A stretch of 12,610 bases of DNA from NCBI GenBank assembly GCA_002418985.1, contig DIFE01000037.1:1-12610 (forward strand), written 5' to 3'. The stretch is from Deltaproteobacteria bacterium UBA5756. Lineage in GTDB: Bacteria; Desulfobacterota; Syntrophorhabdia; Syntrophorhabdales; Syntrophorhabdaceae. Each line of letters starts with the position of its first letter. Positions within the stretch are counted from its first letter, which is position 1. Under the pieces are notes generated by a model. That model searched no databases, was not told the origin of the DNA, and saw nothing but the letters and a program-made list of their open reading frames with translations. Below are positions 1-6,485 of this stretch, piece by piece. The translations under genes were made by a program, and so were the position numbers.

Positions 1-46
1 CCGGCCTGCGCCGGAATGACGGAGGAAGAAGGGGGGCGGAATGACG
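1..46 (-). repeat. REP-like intergenic repeat, left copy
   Basis: Bases 1-14 form a short hairpin: CCGGC, a CTGC loop, then GCCGG. It is followed by AATGACG. The reverse complement of bases 1-21 matches 10774-10794 at 20 of 21 positions, so the same element occurs twice in opposite orientation. The GGAATGACG core recurs at 38-46, 25 bases from the first at 13-21. The element is cut by the window edge, so its full extent is unknown. Confidence 0.65.
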
Positions 47-89
47 AATAGGGGGATGTGGAATGAATAGAAGTTCAACGCAGACGACG

Positions 90-121
90 AACAGGAAGAC
101 CATCTCTTTTCCTGTTTCCTG
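90..121. repeat. Inverted repeat plus 7-bp tandem repeat upstream of the hydrolase
   Basis: AACAGGAA (90-97) and TTCCTGTT (109-116) form a perfect 8-bp inverted repeat around an 11-base loop. TTTCCTG is repeated back to back at 108-114 and 115-121, overlapping the right arm. It lies just before a possible promoter at 124-152. It could be the terminator of a gene left of the window, although no real T-tract follows, or an operator. The sequence alone does not decide. Confidence 0.4.
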
Positions 122-123
122 TC

Positions 124-152
124 TTGCAACGAGTGGCCGTTTGTGGCAGAAT
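124..152 (+). promoter_or_regulatory. Possible sigma-70 promoter for the alpha/beta hydrolase
   Basis: TTGCAA (124-129) and CAGAAT (147-152) are 17 bases apart. Each matches the sigma-70 consensus at four of six positions. Transcription would begin near 159 and give a leader of about 29 bases containing the AAGGAG ribosome site at 177-182. The match is modest and other promoters further upstream are possible. Confidence 0.3.
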
Positions 153-187
153 TGGCTGAGTTATCCGAATTCATTCAAGGAGTGTGC

Positions 188-1003
188 ATGCCTTTTACGG
201 AGATCAAAGGTCTTAAGGTCTATTATGAGGTCCATGGGGAAGGGACGGAGACGATCATCCTCTTGCATCACGGTTTTGGGTGTATCAAGATATGGAAGGG
301 TATCTTCGGGCGTTTTATCGATGCCGGTTACCGTGTGGTCATGTACGACCGCCGGGGTTTCGGACGTTCCGAAGATGGCAGAGATTTCTTCGATTTTTAT
401 GTGAGCGACCGGTTTCGGCAGGAAAGTGTGGACGAATTGCGGTCGATGAAACTGCACCTTGGCATTGGTCCCTGCCATCTCGTAGGTCAGTGCGAAGGTG
501 GTGTTGTGGGTATTGATTATTCAGCTCGCTACCCGGAGGACGTTAAAAGCGTTGTCGCGGCCAGCACGCAATGCTACAGCATGGTTCCCATGACACAGTT
601 GAACGCTGAGAGGCTGGTCATGAATTTCACGGATCTCGAACCCCGGCTCCGGGCCAAGATGATCGACTGGCACGGGGAGATGGCCGAAGCCAAGTACAAT
701 CAGTTCGCCAGGTGCGGCGGAGAATATGGGGTAGACTATTTCGATTTGAGACCCGTCCTGCTGAAAGTGCCCTGTCCCGCCCTTGTCCTCTACCCTGATC
801 GCAGTTCCATCTTCTACGTGGAACAGGCAGTGGACTTCTACCGGGCCTTGCCAAAGGGCGAACTCGCCGTTTTCCCGAAATGCGGACACAACACCTACGA
901 ACAGCGCCCGGACGATTACGTGCGCGCCGTCCTCGATTTCATGAAACGAACGCGGGAAGGGGAAAATCAGGCGAACCGGCCGTCAGTGTCTTGCCTGGCG
1001 TAG
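188..1003 (+). CDS. Alpha/beta hydrolase with a cysteine at the nucleophile elbow
   Basis: A 271-residue cytoplasmic enzyme of the alpha/beta hydrolase fold, with no signal peptide. The ATG at 188 is chosen because AAGGAG (177-182) lies five bases before it; an in-frame ATG at 143 has no such site. Visible family landmarks are the oxyanion-hole segment LLHHGFG (residues 25-31), YDRRGFGRS (53-61), the nucleophile elbow GQCEGG (100-105), an acid candidate Asp204 in LYPDRSS, and His234 in KCGHNTYE. The elbow is normally G-x-S-x-G; here Cys102 (TGC, 491-493) replaces Ser, giving a Cys-Asp-His triad like that of dienelactone hydrolase. The closest sequence flavour is the small-molecule esterase, C-C hydrolase and haloperoxidase-like group. 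The substrate cannot be named. It is probably a single-gene unit, with 160 bases separating it from the next gene. Confidence 0.85.
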   Translation: MPFTEIKGLKVYYEVHGEGTETIILLHHGFGCIKIWKGIFGRFIDAGYRVVMYDRRGFGRSEDGRDFFDFYVSDRFRQESVDELRSMKLHLGIGPCHLVGQCEGGVVGIDYSARYPEDVKSVVAASTQCYSMVPMTQLNAERLVMNFTDLEPRLRAKMIDWHGEMAEAKYNQFARCGGEYGVDYFDLRPVLLKVPCPALVLYPDRSSIFYVEQAVDFYRALPKGELAVFPKCGHNTYEQRPDDYVRAVLDFMKRTREGENQANRPSVSCLA

Positions 1004-1107
1004 AAAGAAAGAATTGTCTCACGCCCACTTCGCCCGAGAAAACAATCCTGAAACACCGCAGCTTCCTTCGGCCTGTCAGGGCGGTGTCGCCACCCCTGGT
1101 TATACTG

Positions 1108-1137
1108 TTGGCCGTGGAGATGATCGATGTATATTAT
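1108..1137 (+). promoter_or_regulatory. Weak promoter candidate before the ADP-ribosylglycohydrolase gene
   Basis: TTGGCC (1108-1113) is followed by the AT-rich stretch ATATTATA. TATATT (1130-1135, 16-base spacer) or TATTAT (1132-1137, 18-base spacer) could serve as the -10 element. The -35 match is partial. The 1004-1163 gap otherwise shows no gene and no clear terminator. Confidence 0.25.
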
Positions 1138-1169
1138 AGGGGAATGTAATTGAAGACAGGAGAATGAGC

Positions 1170-2123
1170 GTGGGGAATATATCGAGGGAAGACAGAATGT
1201 TTGGCGGGCTCTGGGGGGCCGTGGTAGGCGATGCGCTCGGGGTTCCTGTGGAATTTAAGGGGAGGGATGTTCGTAAGAAAGACCCCGTCACGGGGATGCT
1301 CGGATACGGTACCTTTGACCTGCCGCCGGGCAGTTGGTCCGATGATTCGTCTCTTATGCTGTGTACGGCAGAGAGTCTCCTTGACGGATTCGATACAGGG
1401 CGGATGGGCGATCTTTTTGTCCGTTGGTTCACCACGGGTTTATGGACGCCGCATGGACAAGCCTTCGATGTGGGCCATGGCACGAGGCAGGCGATAAGCG
1501 CGATTGAGCGCGGCACACCTGCCGAACAGGCCGGCGGGACACAGGAGGGCAACAACGGCAACGGTTCGCTTATGCGCATTCTTCCCGTCGCTCTCTATTG
1601 CGAGGGGATGGCCGAAGAGGATATCCTGGGCCATGTTCATCGGGCCTCGTCCATTACGCACGGGCATCCCCGGTCAATGATGGCCTGCGGTATTTACTGC
1701 CTCATGACCGGTGCACTCCTTCAGGGATTGCCCCCCTCTGATGCATATCTCAACACCATGGAGAGCGTAAAGAACCTTTATCGCCGGCGCCCTTTTTCAA
1801 CGGAGTTGCCCCATTTTGACCGCCTTCTCGCCGGCAATATAGGTGCCCTGCCCGAAGACGCCATTGAATCTGACGGTTACGTGCTCCATACGCTGGAAGC
1901 GGCGGTATGGTGCCTCGTCACCACGGGATCGTACCGCGAGTCAGTACTCACCGCGGTCAATCTCGGCCTGGATACGGACACCACGGCTATCGTAACGGGC
2001 GGCCTTGCCGGCATTTGCTACGGCATGAAGGCAATCCCCGGGGAATGGCAGGATCAGATAGCCCGCAAGGAAGATGTAGGCATCCTGTTCAAGAAGGTTG
2101 TGGAGAAGATGTCTGTGGAATGA
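1170..2123 (+). CDS. ADP-ribosylglycohydrolase (DraG/ARH family)
   Basis: A cytoplasmic enzyme of about 317 residues that, by family, removes ADP-ribose from modified proteins or small molecules using a two-metal (Mg/Mn) site. Seen in the sequence, numbered from the ATG at 1164: GDALGVPVEF (residues 22-31), the metal-binding WSDDSS (58-63), GNGSLMRILPV (132-142) and LGLDTDTTA (268-276) with Asp270 and Asp272. The length fits the DraG/ARH family. Start choice: AGGAG (1158-1162) is only one base from the ATG at 1164 but seven bases from the in-frame GTG at 1170, so GTG is preferred; an ATG at 1197 is a third option. The family includes DraG, which reactivates dinitrogenase reductase, but no DraT or nif gene is nearby, so the target is unknown. 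A toxin-antitoxin pair follows 81 bases downstream with its own promoter. Confidence 0.88.
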   Translation: MGNISREDRMFGGLWGAVVGDALGVPVEFKGRDVRKKDPVTGMLGYGTFDLPPGSWSDDSSLMLCTAESLLDGFDTGRMGDLFVRWFTTGLWTPHGQAFDVGHGTRQAISAIERGTPAEQAGGTQEGNNGNGSLMRILPVALYCEGMAEEDILGHVHRASSITHGHPRSMMACGIYCLMTGALLQGLPPSDAYLNTMESVKNLYRRRPFSTELPHFDRLLAGNIGALPEDAIESDGYVLHTLEAAVWCLVTTGSYRESVLTAVNLGLDTDTTAIVTGGLAGICYGMKAIPGEWQDQIARKEDVGILFKKVVEKMSVE

Positions 2124-2158
2124 GAAATATCCGTCCTTATGCGCTGGAATCAAAGTGC

Positions 2159-2187
2159 TTTACAGCAAGCCGGGTGTGCAGTAGAAT
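2159..2187 (+). promoter_or_regulatory. Near-consensus sigma-70 promoter of the MntA/HepT unit
   Basis: TTTACA (2159-2164) and TAGAAT (2182-2187) each match the consensus at five of six positions, with an ideal 17-base spacer. Transcription would start near 2194. The elements lie inside the open frame that begins at the ATG at 2139, which argues that the antitoxin really starts at 2205 or 2214. They also imply that the toxin-antitoxin unit is transcribed separately from the glycohydrolase upstream. Confidence 0.6.
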
Positions 2188-2204
2188 CAATATTGGTGCC
2201 GGAC

Positions 2205-2516
2205 ATGAACGCAATGACCAAGAATGATGTATTCCACATACTTCATCAAAACAAGACAGAATTGCAGGCCTTTGGGGTCAAGCGGCTCGGCCTTTTTGGC
2301 TCATTCGTTCGAGGACAGGAGCGTCCGGACAGCGACATCGATCTTCTGGTTGAATTCGAACCGGGAGAAAAGACATTCGATCATTTTATGGCGTTGTCTT
2401 TTTATCTGGAAGAGGTTCTGGGACGGAGGGTGGAGGTTGTTACTCCGGAATCTCTTAGCCCTTATATGGCTGCACACATACTGAGCGAGGTTGAGGATGC
2501 CGCCCTCGTCGCTTGA
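2205..2516 (+). CDS. mntA: MntA-type minimal nucleotidyltransferase antitoxin
   Basis: A 103-residue minimal nucleotidyltransferase of the DNA polymerase beta fold. Counted from 2205, the catalytic pattern is complete: Gly32-Ser33 in LFGSFVRG, exactly ten residues, then Asp44-x-Asp46 in SDIDLLVEF, with Glu77 in RVEVV as the third acidic candidate. In the studied HepT-MntA pairs, MntA neutralises the HEPN toxin by transferring AMP groups to a tyrosine near its active site. The start at 2205 is chosen because the promoter at 2159-2187 lies downstream of the ATG at 2139 and because the length fits the family. No strong ribosome site precedes 2205, and the ATG at 2214 is also possible. The end overlaps the HEPN gene by 20 bases, which indicates translational coupling. 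Confidence 0.88.
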   Translation: MNAMTKNDVFHILHQNKTELQAFGVKRLGLFGSFVRGQERPDSDIDLLVEFEPGEKTFDHFMALSFYLEEVLGRRVEVVTPESLSPYMAAHILSEVEDAALVA

Positions 2517-2844
2517 GTATCTACGTCACATTCTTGATGAAACCCGGTATCTGATCTCTACCAGTACAGGATTGGAGAGGAATGATTTCTTCAGCGATGA
2601 AACTCTCAAACGTGCTTTTGTCAGGAGCATAGAGATAATTGGAGAGGCATCGAAAAAGGTATCCGCCGAACTAAAAGATCGACACACGGAATTGGAGTGG
2701 AGGGCAATAGCAGGTATGCGGGACCGGTTAGTTCACGATTATTTCGGCGTGGATTATGATATTGTTTGGGACGTAGTTTTGAACAAAGTACCTGCCCTCT
2801 GCAAGAGGATAGAAGAGATTATTCAAGAAGAAAGTTCTGATTAA
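2497..2844 (+). CDS. hepT: HepT-type HEPN toxin (DUF86 ribonuclease)
   Basis: A 115-residue, mostly helical HEPN protein, partner of the nucleotidyltransferase just upstream. The RNase motif R-x4-H-x-Y is intact: Arg75, His80 and Tyr82 in RDRLVHDYF. In characterised pairs HepT is an RNase toxin, and the motif tyrosine is the residue AMPylated by MntA. IIGEASKKVS (residues 47-56) is a typical HepT helix. ATG 2497 is preferred to the in-frame TTG at 2491 because GCGAGG (2485-2490) lies six bases before it. No truncation is visible, so both toxin and antitoxin look functional. The stop codon is five bases before the SemiSWEET start, so the toxin mRNA very likely continues into that gene. Confidence 0.9.
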   Translation: MPPSSLEYLRHILDETRYLISTSTGLERNDFFSDETLKRAFVRSIEIIGEASKKVSAELKDRHTELEWRAIAGMRDRLVHDYFGVDYDIVWDVVLNKVPALCKRIEEIIQEESSD

Positions 2845-2849
2845 AAGAG

Positions 2850-3098
2850 ATGACGGACCTCGTTGGCTACATAGCCGCCTGCTTCACGACGTTCTCGCTT
2901 CTGCCGCAGATTCTGCGTATCTGGAGGTTGAAAGAAGCCAGAGACGTTTCCATCTACCTGCCGCTGATGGTTTTGACAGGTTCCGTTTTGTGGGTGGTTT
3001 ACGGGATTATGATCGGGTCCACGCCTGTTATTGTGGCGAATACCGTAGCGCTCATCGTGGCGCTCATCACCGTCTTTTTCACAATACGATACAGATAG
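2850..3098 (+). CDS. SemiSWEET-family sugar transporter (PQ-loop protein)
   Basis: An 82-residue integral membrane protein with three predicted helices, roughly residues 5-23, 34-54 and 57-79. SemiSWEETs dimerise to form a sugar uniporter in the inner membrane. Family landmarks are present: the PQ motif in LLPQ (19-20), Trp48 in SVLWVVYG and Asn64 in VIVANTVAL. The length is that of a bacterial SemiSWEET, half of a eukaryotic SWEET. The ATG lies five bases after the HepT stop, with only a weak AAAGAG purine stretch before it, so translation probably depends on reinitiation from hepT. The transported sugar cannot be inferred. Its place between a toxin gene and a DNA repair gene is odd, and no sugar metabolism gene is adjacent. 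Confidence 0.88.
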   Translation: MTDLVGYIAACFTTFSLLPQILRIWRLKEARDVSIYLPLMVLTGSVLWVVYGIMIGSTPVIVANTVALIVALITVFFTIRYR

Positions 3099-3108
3099 GG
3101 AGGGCGCA

Positions 3109-3852
3109 TTGAACAGCGCTGTTGTCCGGAATATCAGGGATGAACTCAAACGTAATGCCGACGAGGCCACGAGGATAAGCGGACTGAGGTTCTTCAAGGA
3201 AGAGGTCAGGATTTACGGCATAAAGTCTGCTGGTGTCAGAAAGATCGCGAAGCGGTATTACAAAGAGGTCACGACGGCGGACAAGGCGGAGATCTTTCGC
3301 CTGTGTGAGGAATTATGGCGGTCCGGTTACATGGAAGAATCCTTCATCGCCTGCGAGTGGTCCTATCTCATGCGCAAGGACTACGAACGGGAAGATTTCC
3401 CGGTATTCGAGCGATGGGTCACCATGTACGTCACGAACTGGGCCTCTTGCGATACCCTCTGCAATCATTCGGTGGGCGCTTTCATCGAGATGTACCCCGA
3501 ATATATTAAAGAACTGAAGCGATGGGCCCTTTCCGAAAACCGCTGGGTTCGCCGCGCCTCGGCGGTGTCCCTTATCATTCCCGCCAAAGCGGGCAAGTTC
3601 CTGGCGGACATCTTCGAAATCGCCGACATCCTGCTCACGGACAGGGACGACCTGGTGCAAAAGGGCTACGGGTGGATGCTCAAGGCCGCCAGCCATGCCC
3701 ACGAGAGGGAAGTCTTCGATTACGTCATGAAAAACAAAGAGACAATGCCTCGCACGGCCCTGCGATATGCCATAGAAAAAATGCCAAAAGAGCTCAAAGC
3801 CGCAACAATGGAAAGAGGTGCGGCGAACGGGCGCCGATTGTTATTTACCTGA
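3109..3852 (+). CDS. AlkD-like DNA alkylation repair glycosylase
   Basis: A 247-residue, all-helical HEAT-like repeat protein of the AlkD family, which excises positively charged 3- and 7-alkylpurines from DNA. The residues known to matter in Bacillus cereus AlkD (Trp109, Asp113, Arg148, Trp187) have plausible counterparts: Trp111 and Asp115 in NWASCD, with the same spacing as W109/D113; Arg148 or Arg149 in RWVRRAS; and Trp189 in KGYGWML. The start is TTG at 3109, supported by AGGGAGGG (3097-3104) four bases upstream. That site overlaps the stop codon of the SemiSWEET gene, ten bases away, so the two are almost certainly co-transcribed. The 3' end overlaps the converging - strand gene by 12 bases, and no terminator is visible in between. 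Confidence 0.88.
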   Translation: MNSAVVRNIRDELKRNADEATRISGLRFFKEEVRIYGIKSAGVRKIAKRYYKEVTTADKAEIFRLCEELWRSGYMEESFIACEWSYLMRKDYEREDFPVFERWVTMYVTNWASCDTLCNHSVGAFIEMYPEYIKELKRWALSENRWVRRASAVSLIIPAKAGKFLADIFEIADILLTDRDDLVQKGYGWMLKAASHAHEREVFDYVMKNKETMPRTALRYAIEKMPKELKAATMERGAANGRRLLFT

Positions 3853-4317
3853 TGAACGCGAAACAGTCTTTTTAGCCGTCGTTGCCACGGTCAGGTTTTT
3901 TATGCCGTTTTTCGCGAACTCCTTCTGGTACTTCTCCACGAAAAACGCCTCTTCCTTGAAGAATTCTTCATCGGACATCTTTTCGATCGTTTTCTGTCCG
4001 TGCTTGTCGAGCATGTCACGTCCCGCAAGGTTGTAGATAAGCTTGTCCAGGAACGTGAAATCGTCATACCTCTCGATCAACAGGTTGAGGGTCTCGTCTT
4101 CGGTAATCGTCTCGGATGGATAGCATATCTTTTTCTTTTCATCGTATGCCACGTAGTCCTCAAGCCCGAAATCTTTTGCGAATCCCAGCAGGTATGCCTG
4201 AAGGTCAAAAAATTCGTTAGCCTCCGGGTCATCATCGTAGGCGTTGGCCATCCAGATTCCGAGATAAAGAGTCTTCAACAACATTTCAAACTGGTCCTTG
4301 CTAAAATTGATCTTCAT
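3841..4317 (-). CDS. Small acidic protein of unknown function
   Basis: A 158-residue protein whose family I do not recognise. The start at 4317 is favoured because a GGGGAG stretch lies three bases upstream; the open frame extends to 4392, but that extra part overlaps the Kunitz-encoding end of the upstream gene. The protein is rich in Asp, Glu, Phe and Tyr, looks mostly helical, and contains YDDDPEANEF near residue 28. It ends in a short Lys/Thr/Ser-rich basic tail. There is no signal peptide or membrane segment, so it is probably cytoplasmic. It is the last gene of the - strand cluster, 56 bases after the ankyrin-Kunitz gene, and its 3' end overlaps the AlkD gene by 12 bases. It resembles small conserved hypothetical proteins with no assigned role. 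Confidence 0.7.
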   Translation of the reverse strand: MKINFSKDQFEMLLKTLYLGIWMANAYDDDPEANEFFDLQAYLLGFAKDFGLEDYVAYDEKKKICYPSETITEDETLNLLIERYDDFTFLDKLIYNLAGRDMLDKHGQKTIEKMSDEEFFKEEAFFVEKYQKEFAKNGIKNLTVATTAKKTVSRSSGK

Positions 4318-4373
4318 ATTCTCCCCTTTTCTGACCGGCGTGATTGTTTCGGTAGATTGCCGGTCGTTCTGAT

Positions 4374-5414
4374 TTATTTGCGATCCTCGCATACTTTTCT
4401 GCAGGCTTCGACGGTCTCAAAAGGTACGGTTCCGTTACAGCCGCCATATATAAATGTTCTGCATGTTTTTGCCGCCCGGTCGTAATAACCGGCATCGAAA
4501 AGTGCCTTGCACGGTCCGCCATCGGGTTCCATCCGGCATCTTTTCCCGAGGTCAACCTCCTGCCCTTTTGACTTCTTCAACAGGGTGTTGAGATAGAGCG
4601 CCACCTCTGTACTTCCCTTATATAACGCAAAATCTATGTCGTCCGCGGAAGGCTCCTGTCCTTTCTCCACGAGTGTCTTTACGATGGTGAGGTTTCCCGA
4701 GCCGCAGGCGGCGCGAAGGATACCTTTTTGCGACGGATCCGCCCCTTTGGAAAGAAGGATCTGAAAGACGTCTTCATATCCTTCTGCCGCGGCTCTGGCA
4801 AGTGAGGCATCGTTGAATGTGACACCCTTTTCCAGGAGAATCAGGGCGACGGCCCTGTGGCCTCTTCCTATCGCCTCGTTGAGCAAGCGCGTGTCCGCGG
4901 ATTTGCGCACGTTGAAGCCTCTCTTTATGAAGAAATCAACGAGATCGGCTGCCAGCTTTTTATCGTCCATGTACACGACGCTGATGAGAGGGGTCTCGCC
5001 GTCCTTATTCTTCAGGCTTGTATCGGCACCATGCTCTACGAGATATCTGGCTACGTCATACCTGCGATAGGCCATTGCCTCGTGCAACGGTGTCCTGTTG
5101 TCGTTATCCCGCGCGTTGATGTCGGCACCCTTTTTCAATAGAAGCTCAACGATGTCCCGATATCCCCTGTTCGCGGCGTAATGAAGCAGGGTGTTTCCCC
5201 TGGTATACCGGACATTGACGTCCTTCTGTGAAATAACATATTCCTTCATCGTGGCGGGGTCGTCCGCGATCGTGTCAAGCTGTGTCTTCCGGCTTTCGAA
5301 AAACTGTTTCAGAATGTCGTCCGGGGATTCCTTTTCATCGGCTATTGCAGCCGAGGCAAAAAGCACCACGATAAAGAGGATCCCTGATACGACGGCAATA
5401 CCCTTGTTTTTCAT
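4374..5414 (-). CDS. Exported ankyrin-repeat protein with C-terminal Kunitz/BPTI domain
   Basis: A 346-residue protein in three parts. Residues 1-25 are a Sec signal peptide with probable cleavage after AIA. Residues of about 70-280 hold some six ankyrin repeats, the clearest being GNTLLHYAANRGYRDIVELL, NRTPLHEAMAYRRYDVARYL and DGETPLISVVY. Residues 291-346 are a Kunitz domain with six cysteines (293, 302, 318, 326, 338, 342). The spacings are 8, 15, 7, 11 and 3 residues between cysteines; BPTI has 8, 15, 7, 12 and 3. GPCKA (Lys303 as P1, Ala304 as P1') and TFIYGGC match BPTI, predicting inhibition of a trypsin-like protease and three disulfides formed outside the cytoplasm. The ATG has AAAGGAGA (5421-5428) upstream. 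The gene lies 67 bases after the ATC-hydrolase-like gene and is probably in its operon. The ankyrin-Kunitz combination is unusual in bacteria. Confidence 0.9.
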   Translation of the reverse strand: MKNKGIAVVSGILFIVVLFASAAIADEKESPDDILKQFFESRKTQLDTIADDPATMKEYVISQKDVNVRYTRGNTLLHYAANRGYRDIVELLLKKGADINARDNDNRTPLHEAMAYRRYDVARYLVEHGADTSLKNKDGETPLISVVYMDDKKLAADLVDFFIKRGFNVRKSADTRLLNEAIGRGHRAVALILLEKGVTFNDASLARAAAEGYEDVFQILLSKGADPSQKGILRAACGSGNLTIVKTLVEKGQEPSADDIDFALYKGSTEVALYLNTLLKKSKGQEVDLGKRCRMEPDGGPCKALFDAGYYDRAAKTCRTFIYGGCNGTVPFETVEACRKVCEDRK

Positions 5415-5481
5415 CCACTCTCTCCTTTATTATCCGACCCCTTCTCTTTCTTTTCCACCCGGGCGGTTCGGGCTGCTGTGA

Positions 5482-6309
5482 CTATCCTTTCGCCGCCTGC
5501 CGTATCCTGATTATCTCTGTCGACCAATCCTGAATGACTGCCCTGCCTTTTTTATAACGGAAATCGCACAGGTTGTCTCCCATGGCGATGGTTCCGGCGC
5601 GCCGCAGTCCTGACTGGTAGGCGCGACTGCTCGGAAAATCGTTGAGGCACACATAAGGGGCAAGCTCGGGGACGCGCCGGGCATTGAAATACTTGACCAG
5701 GGCGCATTCCGTATAATCGACGCCATAATCAAAGTCCGTCCCGGCGCCCGGCTCGAACCTGGCAACCCAGTTGGCGGGATACTCCTTTTTTTGGGTCCAC
5801 GAAGCCCACTCGCGCATCTTGTCCACGTATTTCGGGCTGAACAACCTTTCGCCCATGGCACGGCTTTGCGGCACCGACATAGATTGAAACTGCAGCCTGT
5901 TCAGCTCATAAATAATTTTTCCCACATCTTCGGCTGTTTTTCCGTTTTCGCGCATGGGACCGTAGAGGGCCACGTACCAGGCGGCGATCGGGACAATGGA
6001 GGTGATGAGGTTCTTCTGTCCGCCCACGTCCGGAAGCTCCGGCAGGAGTACGTCGAAACCGGCAAGGGCGTCCCGGGCTATTTTACCGGTACGTTCCGGT
6101 CCCAGATCGGGTTCCAGGAGCTGTGATGCGCCTTTTACAACATCCTGAAACGCACCTGTAAGTTCCTTTCTGTGGCTGAGGTAATAATTGTCCCCAGGCG
6201 CGACGGGAGAGGCGCCTGCCCGGCGACCGGAAAGGAGGCTGCAGGGCAGAAGGGCCAGCGAAGCGGTGGCGGAGCACTTAAGGAACTGGCGGCGGTTGAG
6301 AAAAGTCAT
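5482..6309 (-). CDS. Tat-exported ATC-hydrolase-family protein
   Basis: A 275-residue protein with a twin-arginine signal: NRRQFLK at residues 5-11, a hydrophobic stretch to about 26, and likely cleavage after AGA (31-33). The mature part matches my memory of the L-2-amino-thiazoline-4-carboxylate hydrolase family, most clearly at the end: ALVKYFNARRVPELAPYVC (203-221), then LRRAGTIAMGDNLCDFRYKK (235-254). Cys202, Cys221 and Cys248 are candidate functional residues. The founding enzyme opens a thiazoline ring on the way to cysteine, but many homologues are uncharacterised, so the substrate is uncertain, and Tat export is unexpected for a cysteine pathway. The ATG has AAGGAG six bases upstream. 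It is the first gene of the - strand cluster and is transcribed divergently from the flavin oxidoreductase, with 176 bases between the starts. Confidence 0.8.
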   Translation of the reverse strand: MTFLNRRQFLKCSATASLALLPCSLLSGRRAGASPVAPGDNYYLSHRKELTGAFQDVVKGASQLLEPDLGPERTGKIARDALAGFDVLLPELPDVGGQKNLITSIVPIAAWYVALYGPMRENGKTAEDVGKIIYELNRLQFQSMSVPQSRAMGERLFSPKYVDKMREWASWTQKKEYPANWVARFEPGAGTDFDYGVDYTECALVKYFNARRVPELAPYVCLNDFPSSRAYQSGLRRAGTIAMGDNLCDFRYKKGRAVIQDWSTEIIRIRQAAKG

Positions 6310-6435
6310 TCTTGTCTCCTTGCAGCATGATTGAAAGTGCGAAGATGCAGTCGTGGTTCAGCTTCTAATCTGGCATAATTCCAATGTCTTGTCAAAGAGA
6401 TATGAGGTGCCGGATATCTTCCGCCGAAATAAGGG

Positions 6436-6464
6436 TTGAATGGAGAAGGAGAGTCCTCTATCAT
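6436..6464 (+). promoter_or_regulatory. Possible sigma-70 promoter of the flavin oxidoreductase gene
   Basis: TTGAAT (6436-6441) and TATCAT (6459-6464) are 17 bases apart, matching the consensus at four and five of six positions. Transcription would begin near 6471, right at the AAAGGAGG ribosome site (6470-6477). The leader would then be only about 15 bases long, which is short but workable. Confidence 0.38.
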
Positions 6465-6485
6465 AATGGAAAGGAGGACTGTGCG

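Noticed and set aside
1100..1579. 159-residue open frame on the - strand over the start of the ADP-ribosylglycohydrolase gene
   Set aside because: It is an antisense shadow of conserved motifs (GDALG, WSDD) and has no family features of its own.
2139..2204. Upstream ATG extension of the antitoxin
   Set aside because: A near-consensus promoter lies inside this stretch, no ribosome site precedes the ATG at 2139, and the extra 22 residues do not look like part of the family.
6367..6395. Perfect TTGACA on the - strand (6395-6390) as promoter of the ATC-hydrolase-like gene
   Set aside because: At a 17-base spacing the -10 position reads CAGATT, only three of six matches, and neighbouring spacings are no better. 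It may still contribute but is not listed as a promoter.
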